Shown here: positions 9,346-17,206 of the stretch, piece after piece
How positions within the stretch are numbered: position 1 is the stretch's first letter
How the letters are laid out: the number at the start of each line of letters is the position of its first letter
Assembly: GCF_036924535.1 (NCBI RefSeq)
Contig: NZ_JAZHRT010000001.1
Location: 6,386,001-6,450,000, forward strand
Direction: 5' to 3'
DNA from: Bradyrhizobium sp. AZCC 2262
GTDB taxonomy: Bacteria > Pseudomonadota > Alphaproteobacteria > Rhizobiales > Xanthobacteraceae
Length of the DNA: 64,000 nt
The notes under the pieces: model-generated
Database searches by the model: none
Told to the model about the DNA's origin: nothing
What the model saw: only the letters and a program-made list of their open reading frames with translations
Made by a program: the position numbers and the translations under genes

Positions 9346-9418
9346 CCGGAAAACTGGGGACCGGTTTTCCCTTGGGACAAAACGCAGCGCGTCTTGCCCG
9401 GAGAATCATGCTTAAACT
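9346..9418. repeat. Palindromic intergenic repeat (GGAAAAC..GTTTTCC type)
   Basis: The core GGAAAACTGGGGACCGG is followed by GTTTTCC, forming a hairpin with 7-bp arms, then a CTTGGGACAAAACGC tail. It resembles the CCGGTT-centred repeats elsewhere in this window and likely belongs to a related dispersed family. Confidence 0.5.
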
Positions 9419-9536
9419 AAAAAATGCGCGCGTCTCGTCCAGCCGATTCAGGTTAACGCGGCAACGGGCTGGTCTTTGGCCGACCCGGCGTGGCATTGTG
9501 ATTAACAAATTCCCTGTCTGTGTGGAGTAACCATCC

Positions 9537-10817
9537 ATGATCGAACCGATCATGTATCTGGCAATCGGTTTTCTGGTCTCCATGCTGTTCGGCCTGATGA
9601 TCGTGCCGCTGGTGCACAACCGTGCGGTGCGGCTGACGACGCGGCGGCTTGAGGCGGCAACGCCGCTGTCGATGGCCGAGATCCAGGCCGACAAGGACCA
9701 GCTGCGCGCGGAATTCGCCATGTCGGCGCGACGGCTCGAAATGAGCGTCGAGCAGCTCAAGAACAAGACCACCAGCCAGCTCGCCGAACTCGGCAAGAAG
9801 AGCGACGCGATCAACCGCATGAAGATCGAGCTCGGCGAAAAGAACGCCACGATCTTCTCGCTCGAAGCGCGCGAGAAGGCGGTGAAGGAACAGTTGCGCG
9901 CCACCGAAGAGGAATTCGCCGCCAAGACCGATCTGCTGCGCAACGCCGAACATGCGCTGACCGACAAGCAGGCCGATCTCGCCAGGATCAATCACGAATT
10001 GAACGATCGTTCGATGACGGCGGACAGCCGCCAGGTCGAGCTGGTCGCGGTGCGCACGCAGATCGAGCAACTGAAGGGCCGCGTCGGCGACGCCGAAAAG
10101 GAATTTTCGACGACGCAGGCTCGCCTCGCCCAGGAGCGCGCCGATTCCGAGCGCGCGACGCACGAGCTGACGGAAGCGCGCAGCCGCGTCGAAAATTTGA
10201 GCCAGCGCGTCACCGACCTCGACCGGCAATTGATCGTCCAGGTCAAGGAAGCCGAGATGCTCGGCAGCCGCGTCAACGACCTCGAAGCGCGGCTGGCGAC
10301 GCAAGGCAAGATCCTCGCCGAGCGCGAATACGAAAACAATCAGCTCCGGCAGGCGAACGAAAACGCCGAACGCGCCGCACGCGAACTGCGCACAGAGATC
10401 GCGGCGACGAACGGCGGCAAGTCCCCGGTCGTCGAGAAATTGCGAGCTGAGAAAGCTGCGGTCGAGGAGCAGCTTCGCGCCGCCCGCGACGAGCGCGCCA
10501 AACTGCAGCGTGACATCAACGCGATCCAGCAGCAGGCCGAAAGCTCGTGGCAGACCGAGCGGATGGAGAACGCGCTGCTGCGGGAGCGCATCAACGACAT
10601 CGCCGCCGAGGTGGCAAAGCTCGCCATGCAGCTCGAGGGCCCGAATTCGGCGATCGAGGCCATGCTTGCCGCGGAACCGGCCGTGCCAAAAACCCCGGCC
10701 AAGCCCGCCAACGACGTCCCCGGCACCGCAGCCGTCGCGGAAGGCGGCGGCACGCTCGCCGAACGCATCCGCGCGCTACAGTCCCACGCCTCCCGCGCCC
10801 GGCAGCAGGGGGCGTAA
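9537..10817 (+). CDS. Membrane-anchored long coiled-coil protein of unknown function
   Basis: The 426-residue product starts with one transmembrane helix (about residues 5-25, YLAIGFLVSMLFGLMIVPLV), followed by about 340 residues of charged heptad-like sequence rich in Glu, Lys, Arg, Ala and Gln, predicted coiled coil, and a short Pro/Ala-rich tail near residue 380. The topology is N-in with a long cytoplasmic coiled coil. I do not recognise a named family; cytoskeletal or division-scaffold roles are possible but unproven. GGAG lies upstream of the ATG. It is a single-gene unit between DUF1134 and the tRNA. Confidence 0.75.
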   Translation: MIEPIMYLAIGFLVSMLFGLMIVPLVHNRAVRLTTRRLEAATPLSMAEIQADKDQLRAEFAMSARRLEMSVEQLKNKTTSQLAELGKKSDAINRMKIELGEKNATIFSLEAREKAVKEQLRATEEEFAAKTDLLRNAEHALTDKQADLARINHELNDRSMTADSRQVELVAVRTQIEQLKGRVGDAEKEFSTTQARLAQERADSERATHELTEARSRVENLSQRVTDLDRQLIVQVKEAEMLGSRVNDLEARLATQGKILAEREYENNQLRQANENAERAARELRTEIAATNGGKSPVVEKLRAEKAAVEEQLRAARDERAKLQRDINAIQQQAESSWQTERMENALLRERINDIAAEVAKLAMQLEGPNSAIEAMLAAEPAVPKTPAKPANDVPGTAAVAEGGGTLAERIRALQSHASRARQQGA

Positions 10818-10838
10818 TTCTCCCAATTTTTTGTTCTA

Positions 10839-10890
10839 ACGCGTTCTCTTTTCGCGAACCGGTGCCCACTTCGCTCGAAAACGCTATGGC
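10839..10890 (-). repeat. Dispersed repeat family A, copy 1 (inverted orientation)
   Basis: Read on the minus strand it contains GCGTTTTCGAGCGAAGTGGG followed by CACCGGTTCGCG and a final GAACGCG. The same core recurs near 17081, 27197 and 29755. The GCGTTTTC..GAAAACGC ends of the family consensus are self-complementary. Confidence 0.65.
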
Positions 10891-10970
10891 GCGGCCTGAC
10901 TATCGCTTGACACTGAGGGCCCGCACTTCGTAAATCGCGGGCTCTGACGGCCCTGGTTTTCGCCGTTCCC

Positions 10971-11045
10971 GGACGCATAGCTCAGCGGGAGAGCGTTCCC
11001 TTCACACGGGAGAGGTCCAAGGTTCGATCCCTTGTGCGTCCACCA
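10971..11045 (+). tRNA. tRNA-Val (anticodon CAC), CCA encoded
   Basis: The cloverleaf is complete: 7-bp acceptor stem (GGACGCA/TGCGTCC), a 4-bp D stem with an AGCGGGA loop, a 5-bp anticodon stem with loop TTCACAC (anticodon CAC), a 5-bp variable region, and a T stem with TTCGATC loop. The discriminator is A and the 3' CCA is encoded. A short AAGCCC/GGGCTT hairpin follows. It sits at the left edge of the accessory secretion block. Confidence 0.96.
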
Positions 11046-11258
11046 TCAAGCCCGTGATGTATGGGCTTTGAAATATGGCTTTGACGTTTCTCAGAGCTTG
11101 AATGCGCCGGCATTGGCTATGCAACGCATGCCGCGGCGAAAGGCCCGGCGTTTAACAACCACTTAATACTTTTGCGCAAAGGATAGACAACCAGCGCAAC
11201 ATTATTAGATCGCCGCAAGAAATGCGAGCGGAACTCAGGCTCCTGATGAGGGAATGGC

Positions 11259-11858
11259 ATGAGAACGCTTCTCATTGGAATTCTGGCTGCGACCCTGGTT
11301 GGCTGTAGCTACCCTTGGCCGCCGCAAGCGAGCATGGAAGCATGCACGGACGCGAACGGGTTCGGCAAAACGGCGGCCAGTCGGCCGATTGAACCGACGC
11401 CAGCGTCATCTAGGACCAAGTCCGAGACAACAAGGGCCAAGTCCACAAGCACGGCGAAGATGGAGGAGCCGACGATTGCCCGCGCCCGCGACGGGTCCGA
11501 TCTCGCTGCGAAAAAGCCGAAGTCCGCCGTAGTCGAAGCGAAAGTCGAGGCTCCGGCGTCTGGTCGGCCCGCCGAGACGCCCGATCCGGTCATTACCAAG
11601 GCGAAGACCACGGTTGCTGCGAAGTTGGAGGACCCCGCGTCCGCCGAGTTCGGCGAGATGAAACGGGCCAGCCGCAAAAATACGCTCGGAAAATCCGTCG
11701 ACACCATTTGCGGCCGCGTCAAAGGAAAGAAAGCGTCGGGTGAAGATACTGGAGACAGGCCTTTTCTATATCTCGTAACGGAAGATGAAGCATACGTCGT
11801 CGATGGCCCCGCGAATTCGGCGGCGGCGAGCGCGTATCGCAATATTTGCAGCAGCTAG
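11259..11858 (+). CDS. Putative lipoprotein with Lys/Ala/Thr-rich linker and conserved C-terminal domain
   Basis: The 199-residue protein has a lipoprotein signal peptide with lipobox LVGC (Cys16). A low-complexity stretch rich in Ala, Lys, Thr and Ser (about residues 35-115) leads to a compact domain beginning AAKLEDPASAEFGEMKRA, with TICGRVKGKKASGEDTGDRP and two Cys (ICGR and the final NICSS) that may form a disulfide. I recall this C-terminal domain recurring in Bradyrhizobium hypothetical proteins, but its function is unknown. It is the first gene after tRNA-Val. Confidence 0.7.
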   Translation: MRTLLIGILAATLVGCSYPWPPQASMEACTDANGFGKTAASRPIEPTPASSRTKSETTRAKSTSTAKMEEPTIARARDGSDLAAKKPKSAVVEAKVEAPASGRPAETPDPVITKAKTTVAAKLEDPASAEFGEMKRASRKNTLGKSVDTICGRVKGKKASGEDTGDRPFLYLVTEDEAYVVDGPANSAAASAYRNICSS

Positions 11859-12042
11859 ATCTGTTGCGAGGGACCAGAAGGTCCCCTGGCGACGTTCCAG
11901 CGAACGGACTTGAAAGTCGGAAGCAACGTCGCGAATTAGCAGCGATTTGCTGCAGAGCGTGTGGGGCAGATTTTGCTCCAAGGAAAATGGAAATCAAAAC
12001 TGGTGGAGTGACTCAAGCCCTTTCTCTGAATTCGGGGACACC

Positions 12043-12822
12043 ATGGACGATCTTACTAATCCCGCGGAACTAGCCCTGGTAACACAAAACTCGCCGGTGC
12101 TCGTAATCATCGAGCAACATGTCCTGGCGCGTACGTGCATCCTCAATATCCTCAGGAGAGAGCTCACTGGATTCGAGATCGTCGAGATGCCAACGACGAG
12201 CGGCCTGAACTGGTTGTCAGGCAGAGATATCCGCCTGATTGCGCTGAATATCGGGGACAAGCAGATCACTGACCCTTCGATCGAGGAGAGTCTCGCGCTT
12301 CTCGCAAAATCCTGTCCGAATGCGTCCGTTGCCGTGTTGTCAAATCGCGACGACGATGCGACGGCCTCAGCCGCGATGCAACGCGGAGTGCGCGGATTTT
12401 TTCCGATATCGATCCCGGTCGAAGTCGCTATTGCCGGACTACGCCTGGTTCTTGCCGGTGGGGTCTACCGACCGTTACCGATCGTTGGGCAAAATGGAGC
12501 GTCGAGCCTCAAGGCGATATCGGAATGCCCCGGCGCGCCCGAGCTATTCGGAACTAGCCAGGGTAACGGCGCCACCAGGATTGTGCCGGAGAAGGCGATG
12601 GTCGACCTTACACCACGCGAACAACATGTGCTCGAGGCGCTGCAGCTCGGCCTTCCCAACAAGTTGATTGCCGTCAGGCTCAACCTTTCGGAAAACACCG
12701 TAAAAATGCATATTCAGCGCATCATGCGAAAATGTTCCGCGCATAACCGCACCGAGGCGGTCATTCGCTGGAGCCGACGCGCCAATGGTCATGCGCTGCC
12801 CTCCCGCGTGCGATCATCTTGA
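12043..12822 (+). CDS. LuxR/NarL-type transcriptional regulator with degenerate receiver domain
   Basis: The 259-residue product has a receiver-like N-terminal domain (about residues 17-135) and a C-terminal LuxR HTH (TPREQHVLEALQLGLPNKLI, LNLSENTVKMHIQRIMRK). The expected phospho-acceptor position reads LIALNIGD, so the Asp is replaced by Asn69, and the usual N-terminal acidic pair is EQ; control by His-Asp phosphorelay is therefore unlikely. The start is the ATG just before DDLTNP, since the longer frame adds sequence without family similarity. It converges on the adaptor gene of the secretion operon and may regulate it. Confidence 0.82.
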   Translation: MDDLTNPAELALVTQNSPVLVIIEQHVLARTCILNILRRELTGFEIVEMPTTSGLNWLSGRDIRLIALNIGDKQITDPSIEESLALLAKSCPNASVAVLSNRDDDATASAAMQRGVRGFFPISIPVEVAIAGLRLVLAGGVYRPLPIVGQNGASSLKAISECPGAPELFGTSQGNGATRIVPEKAMVDLTPREQHVLEALQLGLPNKLIAVRLNLSENTVKMHIQRIMRKCSAHNRTEAVIRWSRRANGHALPSRVRSS

Positions 12823-12854
12823 GAGCTGCCTGAGCTGGCAGTTCTGCTCGCAGT

Positions 12855-14363
12855 TCAATCCTCGCGGAACGCGCTGTGGAAGCTGTCGAGCAGAGGCCTG
12901 AGGGCGTAGAGCGCCACGGTGCCGCGACCCGTCTTGATGAACGCCTGGGCCGGCATTCCCGGAATGATCTGGACACCAGAGAACCCGGCGCCGGCCGGAT
13001 CCTGCATTCGAATCTTCGTTGCGTAGTAGGGTTGATCGGTTCGCTTGTCGACCAGACGGTCGGCAGACACGTGCATCACAGTCCCATGGAGCGGTGGCAC
13101 GCGCCGCTGATTGTAGGGCAGGAGATTCACTTCGGCGCTCAGTCCGGGACGGACCACATCGATGTCTTCGGGCCTGACGCGCGCAATCACGATGAGCCGA
13201 TCTTGCCGGGGAACCAGATCCATGAGAGGTGCGCCGGCGCCGATCACGCCACCTGGAGTATGAATCCTCAGGTCCGTTACCACGCCGTCCTGGGGCGCCT
13301 TGACCGCCGTTCGTGACAGTTGGTCGTCGGCCGCCTGCAGTCGTTCGCGTATCTGAAAAATCTGGTTCTGCACCTCGCGCAGCGATTGCGCGATCTCGTT
13401 CTGGCGGTCGTTCTCGAGTTTGAGAAGAGTTGCCTGCGATTCGTTGATGACCTGACCGGCGCGCGATATCTGCGCGACAACCTCACCCCGCCGCCCCTCG
13501 ATGTCAGCCATCTCCCGCTCGAGGTTCAGAAGTCGCGGACGCCGCTCAAGTCCCTTGTTAACGAGCATGGCGACGGTGGCAGCTTCTTCGCGGACGATTT
13601 CGATGCGCCTTGAGGCCGCGCTTTCCTGCGCCCTGAGGCCCTCGATCTCCTTTTCGACCTGCGACCTTTTTTCCCGGTTTACGGCCGCTTGCGATTGAAA
13701 GACCTGCCGACGCGTTTCGAAGATGGCTTGCTGCCCCGCAAGAACGTCCGCGACCGACGGACTTTCATACTGTGCCATCTCCAGCTTGGCCGAAAACAAC
13801 ACCCGCTCTTCTCCGTGCTGTTCTGCCTGCAGCCGCGCTTCTCGTGCCGTCGCCTCCCACAACTGGCCTTGCAGGCTCTGGGCTTCGGCACGAGCCTTGG
13901 TGTCCTCCAGCGTGATCAGTGTTTGTCCAGCTCGGACAGCGTCGCCGTCCGCGACCAGAATTTCCCTGATGATGCCGCCCTCAAGATGCTGGATCGTTTT
14001 GCGGCTCGACTCGGATTCGACGGTCCCGATAGCAATCGCCGCGCTTTCGAGCGGGGCATAGGTTGACCAGGTACCGAGACCAAGGACAAAGCCGCAGACC
14101 AGCAGGTTTCCAGTCCAGGTGACGCCGCGAAGTCGGTCGCGGAGCGCCGGCGGCGCCGATCTCAACCACCGTGGGATCTCCCAGATATCGACCTCAGCAA
14201 ATGCAATTTTGAGACGAGCCCATCCCCTTCGGGCAAAGCGACGGTGAAAACGCTTGATGCGGATCCAGGTGACGCCGCGCAGCCGGTCGCGGAGAGCCGA
14301 CGCCGCCGATCCCAGCCACCGCGGCACCTCCCGAATGTTGATGTGAGCGGATGAAATCTTCAT
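12855..14363 (-). CDS. HlyD-family type I secretion periplasmic adaptor
   Basis: Membrane fusion protein that would join the inner-membrane ABC exporter to an outer-membrane TolC-type channel. The 502-residue protein has a cytoplasmic N-terminus, one transmembrane helix (about residues 86-106), the lipoyl/barrel half TIQHLEGGIIREILVADGD, a long periplasmic coiled-coil hairpin (about 150-340) and a C-terminal half (TAVKAPQDGVVTDL, HTPGGVIGAG, VIARVRPEDIDVV). The start is fixed by an ATGA overlap with the ABC gene. The cytoplasmic part is oddly long and carries a near-exact 50-residue tandem duplication (residues 11-33 and 61-83). Confidence 0.9.
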   Translation of the reverse strand: MKISSAHINIREVPRWLGSAASALRDRLRGVTWIRIKRFHRRFARRGWARLKIAFAEVDIWEIPRWLRSAPPALRDRLRGVTWTGNLLVCGFVLGLGTWSTYAPLESAAIAIGTVESESSRKTIQHLEGGIIREILVADGDAVRAGQTLITLEDTKARAEAQSLQGQLWEATAREARLQAEQHGEERVLFSAKLEMAQYESPSVADVLAGQQAIFETRRQVFQSQAAVNREKRSQVEKEIEGLRAQESAASRRIEIVREEAATVAMLVNKGLERRPRLLNLEREMADIEGRRGEVVAQISRAGQVINESQATLLKLENDRQNEIAQSLREVQNQIFQIRERLQAADDQLSRTAVKAPQDGVVTDLRIHTPGGVIGAGAPLMDLVPRQDRLIVIARVRPEDIDVVRPGLSAEVNLLPYNQRRVPPLHGTVMHVSADRLVDKRTDQPYYATKIRMQDPAGAGFSGVQIIPGMPAQAFIKTGRGTVALYALRPLLDSFHSAFRED

Positions 14364-16093
14364 GCGACCGGCTCGCGCGAGGCAACTTGGGGGCGTGCCA
14401 AACACCTTTCGAAAACTTCCCTGCTCTCACCGAATGCGCTGACCGCTCCGCCCTGCATGATGGCAAGCTTGTCCGTTGCGCCGAGGATCCCTATCCGGTG
14501 GGTGATGATGATGACAGTCGTATTGGCTGCCTTCATCCGTTCAATGGCGTCGAAGAGCATGCGCTCGCCGAGACTGTCCAGGCTGGAGTTCGGCTCGTCG
14601 AGGACCACGAGGTGCGGGTTGCCGAAAAACGCCCGTGCAAGGCCGAGGCGCTGGCGAAACCCACGTGGGAGATTGGCCCCTGCGACATTGACGACCGTAT
14701 CGTACGCCTGCGGCAGCCGAATGATCGTTTCGTGAAGGCCGGCCAGCTTCGCCGCTTCAATGACCTTCTGTAAATCGGCGTCGTCCAGCCGTGCAATGAT
14801 GTCCTTTATTGTTTCTCCGAAGAGATCGATATCCTGCGGCAGATATCCGAGACGCCGGCCGCCGCCGGAATCGCGCACGGCCAAAACGTCGATGCCATCG
14901 AGCGAGACCGAACCCACCGTCGGAGCTGAGATTCCAGTGATGATTTTGCCGAGCGTGGATTTGCCGGAGCCGGAGGGACCAATGATGCCAAGGCATTCAC
15001 CGGGCGCGAGACTGAACGACACATCTCTCAGCATCAAATGGTTCGATCCCGGCAGGGCGGCGCCAACATTGTTGACGATGAGATTGCCCTTCCGGTCCGG
15101 GAAGGCCTTGATGCTCTTGACCGGGGTGGCAGCCGACATGATGTCGTTGAGCCGGCGGTAGGCGGCCAGGGCCATCGCGAACGCCTTCCATCCTGCAATC
15201 GCCCCTTCAATGGGCGCAAGCGCGCGTCCGAACAGCATGCTGGTAGCAAAGATGATGGCGGGACTTCTGCTCTGTTCCAGCACGAGCCAGGCGGCAGTGC
15301 CCATGATCAGGACCTGCGCGAGCGCCCGCGCGGGTTTGGAGATCAGCATGATGGTCTCGTGGCGACGTTGCACCACGGCTTGCTCGCTTCTCGCATCCTG
15401 CGCAGCTTGGCCGATGAGGCGCGCGGCACCTTCGAGCATTCCCATCGCCCTGATCACGTGGAGGTTTCCGGCGGCCATCGCGAACCATCCCTGACTCCTC
15501 GTCAGTGCGGCAGCCGACCGCGCCTGCGGGCCTTCCGTGAGCCGGTCTCCGACAAGCCCGAGACCAAGCAGGAGAAGCGCGGTGAGCGCGCCTACCACTC
15601 CCAGCAACGGATGCACAAGGAAGAGAACGCCGAGAAAGAGTGGCGTCCAGAGCGCGTCAAACAGCGTCGAGCTCGCTCCTGACTGAGCGAACTGACGCAG
15701 GGTCGTAAGATCGCGATAGGCTTCCGATACCCGCGCCCGATCGGCTTCATAGGCGTATCTGAAGCACGCGGAGAGCACTGCCGGATGGAGTTCTTCCTCA
15801 AGCCACTCGCCCATCCGGCCCAATGCGGCGCGGCGCAGCGCATCGAGCACGCCGCCAACCACGACGGTAAACGCCACGATGAGCGTCAGCATCAGGAGCG
15901 TATCGCCGCTGCGGCTCGACAGCACGCGATCGTATATCTGAAGCAGATAGATGGAAGGCGCGAGGAGAAGGAGATTATAGCTGCAGCTATATGCGAAAAC
16001 TAATCCGAGCGACCCCGCGCAGGCCCGCAAGGCCGACTTCAACGGCGTCCGAAGTGGTGAGATCGTTTGCAGCCGGAGCGGTGGCATCAGCAT
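14360..16093 (-). CDS. Type I secretion ABC permease/ATPase (PrtD-like) with aberrant signature motif
   Basis: Exporter subunit of 577 residues: a six-helix ABC membrane domain (SIYLLQIYDRVLSSRSGDTLLMLT is a typical PrtD/HlyB-family segment, cited in two parts elsewhere) and an ATPase domain with Walker A GPSGSGKST (about residue 372), Q-loop GYLPQDI, Walker B HLVVLDEP and switch His ITHR. The signature motif that is normally LSGGQ reads LPRGF (residues 475-479). There is no N-terminal C39 peptidase domain. I start at MLMPPLRL, which has AGGA six bases upstream; the frame runs further up but only through an intergenic repeat. Its stop overlaps the adaptor start. Confidence 0.88.
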   Translation of the reverse strand: MLMPPLRLQTISPLRTPLKSALRACAGSLGLVFAYSCSYNLLLLAPSIYLLQIYDRVLSSRSGDTLLMLTLIVAFTVVVGGVLDALRRAALGRMGEWLEEELHPAVLSACFRYAYEADRARVSEAYRDLTTLRQFAQSGASSTLFDALWTPLFLGVLFLVHPLLGVVGALTALLLLGLGLVGDRLTEGPQARSAAALTRSQGWFAMAAGNLHVIRAMGMLEGAARLIGQAAQDARSEQAVVQRRHETIMLISKPARALAQVLIMGTAAWLVLEQSRSPAIIFATSMLFGRALAPIEGAIAGWKAFAMALAAYRRLNDIMSAATPVKSIKAFPDRKGNLIVNNVGAALPGSNHLMLRDVSFSLAPGECLGIIGPSGSGKSTLGKIITGISAPTVGSVSLDGIDVLAVRDSGGGRRLGYLPQDIDLFGETIKDIIARLDDADLQKVIEAAKLAGLHETIIRLPQAYDTVVNVAGANLPRGFRQRLGLARAFFGNPHLVVLDEPNSSLDSLGERMLFDAIERMKAANTTVIIITHRIGILGATDKLAIMQGGAVSAFGESREVFERCLARPQVASREPVA

Positions 16094-16172
16094 TGCGGTC
16101 CTGCCAGAGATCTGAGTCCGACCCTTCCCGCATTGTTTCGGCTGGCGGCGAAGAAGTCGGAGTAGTTCCGCT

Positions 16173-16297
16173 ACCGTCATTGCCCGCGACAAACGCGAAG
16201 CGTTTGCGCAAGGGAGCGAAGCGACGAAGCAATCCATACCGCACACGCGGAGCGATGGATTGCTTCGCGGAAGCCTGTCATCGGGTGCGATGACGGT
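16173..16297. repeat. Palindromic intergenic repeat (CGTCATTGC..GAAGCAATCCAT type)
   Basis: Inner arms CGAAGCAATCCAT and ATGGATTGCTTCG are exact complements, 17 bases apart; outer ends ACCGTCAT and ATGACGGT also pair. Translated in the frame of the downstream ABC gene it gives a spurious N-terminal extension. I recall this repeat type as abundant in Bradyrhizobium and related genomes. Confidence 0.75.
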
Positions 16298-16328
16298 AAA
16301 GCTCATTCGCCGCCTTCGCTGGCGAAGT

Positions 16329-16358
16329 GAGAACCGGCAGCCCCCGCTGCCGGCTCTC
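16329..16358 (-). terminator. Hairpin downstream of the small Gly/Asn-rich gene
   Basis: A 13-bp stem with one mismatch (GAGAACCGGCAGC against GCTGCCGGCTCTC) encloses a CCCC loop, 20 bases after the stop codon. There is no T-run on the minus strand, so it may attenuate or protect the mRNA rather than terminate, which would favour more substrate than exporter message. Confidence 0.45.
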
Positions 16359-16377
16359 TGCCCCTCGGAGGCGCCGA

Positions 16378-16908
16378 TCAGCCGTGCGCTATCATGCCTG
16401 AATCGTCGATATGGTAGTACTCGTGGCTGTTGAACGAGTCGGTCGCGGACTCGATGCTGGCCTTGACGTCAACGTCACCACCTTCAGCCTTGTTGTGGTC
16501 TCCGCCGTTGCCGCCGATGCCGGCCCACACGTTCTGACTCATGTCGACCTTGAGGTCGTTTTCCTGATGGGCCGACGTGTTGGCATCTACGTCGGACTTG
16601 TTGTGGCCGCTTTCCGATTCCTGGTCGCCATTCGAATAGGCTTTTCCGCCCTCCGCTTTCGAATACTTCTCCGCCTTCGCATTCGCGCCGCCGGCACTCC
16701 AGTCCGCGTCCTGGTGAACCTTATCGCCGGTGTTGACGTGGACGTCGGCGCCCTCAGCCTTGTTGTACGGGTTGAACTCGAGACTGGGCTTGCTGCTGAT
16801 GTCACCCGTGTTAACGCCGTCTCCACCATTGCCTGCGCTGTTGCCGCCGGTGTAAACGTCCTTGAGCGAGATCGTGTCGGACGGAAACATTGCCTTGGCC
16901 TTTGACAT
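16378..16908 (-). CDS. Gly/Asn/Asp-rich candidate type I secretion substrate (short paralog)
   Basis: The 176-residue acidic, hydrophilic product has no signal peptide, no Cys and no transmembrane segment. It contains GGNSAGNGGDGVNTGD near the N-terminus, alternating NKAEGADVHVNTGD and YSKAEGGKAY blocks, and a distal VWAGIGGNGGDHNKAEGGD. These match the repeat units of the larger neighbouring protein (SAGNGGNG and AGIGGDGGHGNAALGGD), so the two are paralogous in composition and motif order. AGGGAG precedes the chosen ATG; the longer frame upstream is not supported. Its position just upstream of the exporter genes suggests it is exported by them. No characterised family is recognised. Confidence 0.72.
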   Translation of the reverse strand: MSKAKAMFPSDTISLKDVYTGGNSAGNGGDGVNTGDISSKPSLEFNPYNKAEGADVHVNTGDKVHQDADWSAGGANAKAEKYSKAEGGKAYSNGDQESESGHNKSDVDANTSAHQENDLKVDMSQNVWAGIGGNGGDHNKAEGGDVDVKASIESATDSFNSHEYYHIDDSGMIAHG

Positions 16909-17076
16909 GTGAGTCTCCCTGATTTGGTTGCACACTGTGCGTCCCAATGTGGACAGCAACGATTTTGGATTTGGACACCGGAACGGTCTAGCCACCAAAG
17001 CTGATGCCACCCTGTGGCAACGGTGTACGCCCGAAATACTATCCTTCCGCCGAGATCCGGCGAGCTTCAATGCCGC

Positions 17077-17206
17077 TACAGCGTTTTCGAGCGAAGCATG
17101 CGCGTGGACTTGGTCCGTGGGCGGAGACCGGTGCGCGTCAAGAAAATGCGTCAATTGAAAAATCGAGAGCCCCGTTTCGATTCTATCGAAACGGAAAAGG
17201 CCCTAG
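17077..17206. repeat. Dispersed repeat family A, copy 2 (with inserted segment)
   Basis: It starts GCGTTTTCGAGCGAAG, is interrupted by about 30 extra bases, then resumes GACCGGTGCGCGTCAAGAAA. It ends in a hairpin with 10-bp arms (CCGTTTCGAT / ATCGAAACGG, 17172-17194) and GGCCCTAG. It lies between the two candidate substrate genes. Confidence 0.65.

Noticed and set aside
16936..16944. TGTGCGTCC match to the 3' end of tRNA-Val as a possible attachment repeat
   Set aside because: Only nine bases, no integrase nearby, and the position falls between genes of the secretion block; likely chance.
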